Shown here one piece after another: positions 61,564-64,000 of a DNA stretch of 64,000 nucleotides. Source of the DNA: Luteolibacter yonseiensis. GTDB taxonomy: Bacteria; Verrucomicrobiota; Verrucomicrobiia; Verrucomicrobiales; Akkermansiaceae. The notes below the pieces were generated by a model. That model made no database searches. It saw only the letters and a program-made list of their open reading frames with translations, and had not been told where the DNA came from. The position numbers and the translations under genes were made by a program. The stretch lies in NCBI RefSeq assembly GCF_016595465.1, contig NZ_JAENIK010000013.1:372001-436000 (forward strand), given 5' to 3'. How positions within the stretch are numbered: position 1 is the stretch's first letter; each line of letters opens with the position of its first letter.

Positions 61564-61776
61564 ATCAGACCGTTTGATAAAATAATCTCCGGAACGTGTG
61601 CGTTGACCCTCCTTCCAAACGCCGCCCGGAGTTCAAGCTTCAGCTGACAGCGCCAGCTTGCTCTTTCACCTCGCCCGGACGCCAGGAAAAGCACGCTGAA
61701 GCCCGAACTCCGGACATTTTCAAGAACGCACCCGCCCTTCGTCGTATCGGTAATTACTTTTGGCAAACGGTCTGAT
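61564..61776 (-). repeat. Palindromic dispersed repeat, copy 2, within outer inverted repeats
   Basis: The core 61617-61715 is, in reverse orientation, a relative of the repeat at 27513-27597: AAGCTTGAACTCCGG-CGGCGTTT, GTGAAAGAGCA-GCTG and TTCAGCGTGCT-TTCC are shared, and copy 2 has a 13-base insertion. The core's arms form an imperfect hairpin. A perfect 13-bp inverted repeat flanks it: ATCAGACCGTTTG at 61564 and CAAACGGTCTGAT at 61764. It lies in the 349-bp gap between convergent genes and carries no supportable gene, so it may be a non-autonomous mobile element. Confidence 0.7.
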
Positions 61777-61802
61777 ATTTCCCTCAAGGAATGAAGGATA
61801 CT

Positions 61803-62747
61803 TCATTTCAAATGCTGCTCGAAGAGCCATTTGTGGGTTTCCGGATCATCGAAAACCCTCCCCACCACGCCATGTCCACCCGTGGCGGATTCCGTGTATT
61901 TGAACTGCTTGTTCGACTTCAAAAGTTCCGCGAATTCCCGCGCCCCCGCCACCGGCACCAGATCGTCATCCACCGCATGAAACATCCACATCGGCTTGCG
62001 GGAAAGCTCCCCGGCGTCGCCCGTTGAAACTCCGGCCACCGGGATGGCGGCGGCGAACAGGCGGGGCTCGCTGCCCATGACGTGACAGGTGCCGTAGCCA
62101 CCCATCGAATGCCCGATGATATAAATCCGCTTGGGATCGATCGGCAGATCCTTCACCAGCGCTTTCACGAGCTTGATCACCTGCTCCACCTGCCCGTCAT
62201 TCCAGCCCCTTCCCTCGCCCGCCTCCGGTTGCGCGGACAACGGTGCGACGAGGATGCAGGGATTTGACGAATAATTCCCCGTCTTCGTGAAACTGTTCAT
62301 CCACCCGGCCACCTGCCTGCCGTTCTCCTCATTCTTGCTCTTGCCGTGCAGGGCCAGCACAAGCGGGTATTTTTTCGCCGCATCAAGATCCTTCGCCCCA
62401 TACAGGGCGTATTTCAAGCCGTCCCTTTCATCCAGCGCCCAGCTTCCGGTCAGAAGTTTCCCGAAAGGCCCCTCGACAGGCTTCGCCGCTGGCGAAGAAG
62501 GAGCCGCCGGAGCCACCGCACCGGAAGACGGCTGGAGCGACACCCAGCTCTGATCCAGCACCGACAGGCGATCCAAGGGAACCGTGAAGGTGGAACCATC
62601 CTTACGCTTCAGGGTCACCACGCGGCCATCCGACGAAACAAATTCCGCTTCCAGTTTCCTGCCATCATTGGACGCCCACTCGCGTGCCGCGGAAGTCCCC
62701 AGACTTCCGAAACACAGCGATAGGGAAACCAGGAGACGAAGGATCAT
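61803..62747 (-). CDS. Secreted alpha/beta-hydrolase (esterase/PHB-depolymerase-like) with SHD1 domain
   Basis: The 314-residue product has a signal peptide (1-21), an SHD1-like domain (residues 22-70, REWASNDGRKLEAEFVSSDG...VPLDRLSVLDQSWV), a Pro/Ala linker, then a hydrolase. The hydrolase shows YPLVLALHGKSKNEENGRQ (oxyanion-hole region), nucleophile Ser214 in IIGHSMGGYG, Asp in FHAVDDDLVPV and His in ATGGHGVVG. SHD1-plus-hydrolase proteins are common in Planctomycetes and Verrucomicrobia. Substrate unknown; an ester of a carbohydrate or polyester is plausible. It is monocistronic. Confidence 0.88.
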   Translation of the reverse strand: MILRLLVSLSLCFGSLGTSAAREWASNDGRKLEAEFVSSDGRVVTLKRKDGSTFTVPLDRLSVLDQSWVSLQPSSGAVAPAAPSSPAAKPVEGPFGKLLTGSWALDERDGLKYALYGAKDLDAAKKYPLVLALHGKSKNEENGRQVAGWMNSFTKTGNYSSNPCILVAPLSAQPEAGEGRGWNDGQVEQVIKLVKALVKDLPIDPKRIYIIGHSMGGYGTCHVMGSEPRLFAAAIPVAGVSTGDAGELSRKPMWMFHAVDDDLVPVAGAREFAELLKSNKQFKYTESATGGHGVVGRVFDDPETHKWLFEQHLK

Positions 62748-62897
62748 CCTGAATAGCTACCAAAGCAGCCTCCCTGGCGTCAAGGGATCCGCGCCATGTC
62801 CCTCCCGCCGTTTTCATGCGGTCCACTCCCTCGATTTCGGCGCGTCCACCATTTCGTCCGGGTAACGGAGAAATTCAAGATTCTCGTAAAAAACAGC

Positions 62898-62926
62898 TTG
62901 CCAACGGGGGGCTCCGTCCATACAAA
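62898..62926 (+). promoter_or_regulatory. Promoter of tRNA-Lys
   Basis: TTGCCA (-35, 62898-62903) and TACAAA (-10, 62921-62926) are spaced by 17 bases and lie 26 bases before the tRNA. Both are close to the sigma-70 consensus. Confidence 0.6.
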
Positions 62927-62952
62927 GCGCGCCCCCGCACAGGGGAATGAAG

Positions 62953-63025
62953 GCGAGGATAGCTCAGTTGGTAGAGCAGTTGGCTTTTAATCAATTGGTC
63001 CTGGGTTCGAGTCCCAGTCCTCGTA
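62953..63025 (+). tRNA. tRNA-Lys (TTT)
   Basis: The 73-nt cloverleaf has acceptor GCGAGGA/TCCTCGT (with a G1-U72 wobble), D arm GCTC/GAGC, anticodon loop CTTTTAA (anticodon TTT), T arm CTGGG/CCCAG and discriminator A73. The CCA end is not encoded, unlike tRNA-Asp in this window, so it must be added by a nucleotidyltransferase. Confidence 0.93.
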
Positions 63026-64000
63026 CTTCCTTCATCAAACCCACCGCCTGATGATTCAAAAACGGTGGTACGCGATCCGCCTCGATTCGGAGAACGGCGT
63101 TTGAATCAGACCCTCAGAGCTTCATTGTGAGAACTGTTCTTCCTTCCGATAACGACACCGTCTTGAGTGTGCCATTCTGATCGAATTCATCGCGTCCAAC
63201 TCGCTACCTGTTGGCATGCCCCCTTTGATTCACCCTGATGGCGCTGCCCATGGAGCACCTTCCGGCAATACGACGCAAGGTTTTGGGGACATTTTGAAAA
63301 AAATTTCAGACGCCTTTCCAAGGCCGCGCACCCGATGAGGAGCGCGGCGTTCAATCCCGTGCCAACCCGACGACCGTATCAGGCAACAGAAAATAGTCAT
63401 ATGACAATTCATTTCATTTGGAGATCACCGCATGATCATATCACCGGATCCCACCATCCCATCAGAATACCGCGGCGCACATAAAGTGCATGACACCACA
63501 CCCATATCTTCCAATCTAACAAGAAATCATATGTATTCATGATGAACACATCACTTCGAAAACCAGATTCCCGGCAAGATCACATCTTCGGCAAAAACAA
63601 GGACGAAGTCTGCCACCGCTCCTCCAACAGGCGATTTTTTCATCGGACCATCGCCGACCACACACTTCAGCCGGAACATCCTGTCATACCGACACGAAGC
63701 CATGAATCAGCCACTTTAACAACATTACCGCCATATTTGGAAGGCGATCAGGCCATTCATCCAGTCGTATCACTCCATAGGATCGCATCCTGAGCAGGCC
63801 CGGCGCGGGGAGGGTCATTTGTTAGAGCAAATCGCACGACAACAGTGCATGATGCACAGGACTTAAATGTCATTTGGACAACCTCACATGCTGTCAAACT
63901 GTTAGTAAAAAAACGTTTTCATTGCGGTTTTCGAATCCTCGAAAACCATAATGCCAACCTCGTTGGAAACACGTCACGTGCCCTGGTGAGAGCCCCCCCA
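63026..64000. other. Gene-poor end region
   Basis: This stretch of almost 1 kb is A/T-richer than the rest and has no open frame with coding character. It contains stem-loops: GCCGCGC/GCGCGGC (63323-63348) and a perfect 9-bp stem GGTTTTCGA/TCGAAAACC with a 4-base loop (63926-63947). Strings such as TTCATTTCAT and CATAAAGTGCAT resemble text upstream of the PEP-CTERM gene at 59761, so it may be the leader of a gene beyond the window. Confidence 0.4.

Noticed and set aside
63539..63793. 84-codon open frame in the gene-poor end
   Set aside because: No coding character, no ribosome-binding site and no hydrophobic or conserved pattern.

Overview
The window looks like chromosomal DNA from a GC-rich Verrucomicrobiota bacterium of the Luteolibacter/Verrucomicrobiaceae type. 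This is inferred from family content, not from a marker gene. The pointers are PEP-CTERM secreted proteins, a Chlamydia-like GreA with a long N-terminal extension, an SHD1-esterase, a very large PQQ-dehydrogenase/cytochrome/LamG protein, and thrombospondin-3-like repeat proteins. No rRNA, CRISPR array, integrase, transposase or phage block was seen. Two tRNAs are present: Asp(GTC) and Lys(TTT).

Layout. 0-5.4 kb, minus strand: greA-eno, an ECF sigma factor overlapping a candidate anti-sigma gene, and a small membrane protein. 5.5-12.6 kb: a GH75-chitosanase-like secreted protein facing a small membrane protein, and a divergent 1653-residue secreted oxidoreductase. 12.7-23.7 kb: dnaX with ybaB, an EEP phosphatase/nuclease, an RND pump with its adaptor, a secreted protein, an RbsD/FucU protein and agmatine deiminase. 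24-36.8 kb: the Kdp potassium uptake system. 36.9-49.3 kb: a lipoprotein metalloprotease, a duplicated DUF3592 protein, fabD, tRNA-Asp, an AsmA-like protein, a yqjD-yqjE-yqjK-like envelope cluster, two tandem pilT genes and a secreted protein. 49.6-51.3 kb, minus strand: pseudouridine synthase, DUF486, TspO and a small orphan. 51.5-56.4 kb: a DevBCA-like tripartite exporter with an embedded NUDIX gene and its own TolC-type channel. 56.5-62.7 kb: a small membrane protein, a helical-repeat protein, three small secreted proteins (two with PEP-CTERM tails) and an SHD1-esterase. From 63 kb to the end there is tRNA-Lys and about 1 kb without a credible gene.

The most notable system is kdp. The genes orf27-kdpF-kdpA and kdpB-kdpC-kdpC2-(370 bp)-kdpD-kdpE all lie on the minus strand, but the two parts are separated by a 3-gene secreted-protein cassette on the plus strand. 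Both parts start with nearly the same promoter: a T-tract block resembling the E. coli KdpE site, an 11-bp spacer of equal length, and a CCTTTRAYTACCC block. The cassette therefore seems to have split the operon while each part keeps the same predicted control. A second, shortened KdpC-like gene follows kdpC, and two 27-residue membrane peptides (KdpF and an upstream companion) precede kdpA. A palindromic dispersed repeat occurs once inside the kdp cluster and once, in the opposite orientation, near 61.6 kb.
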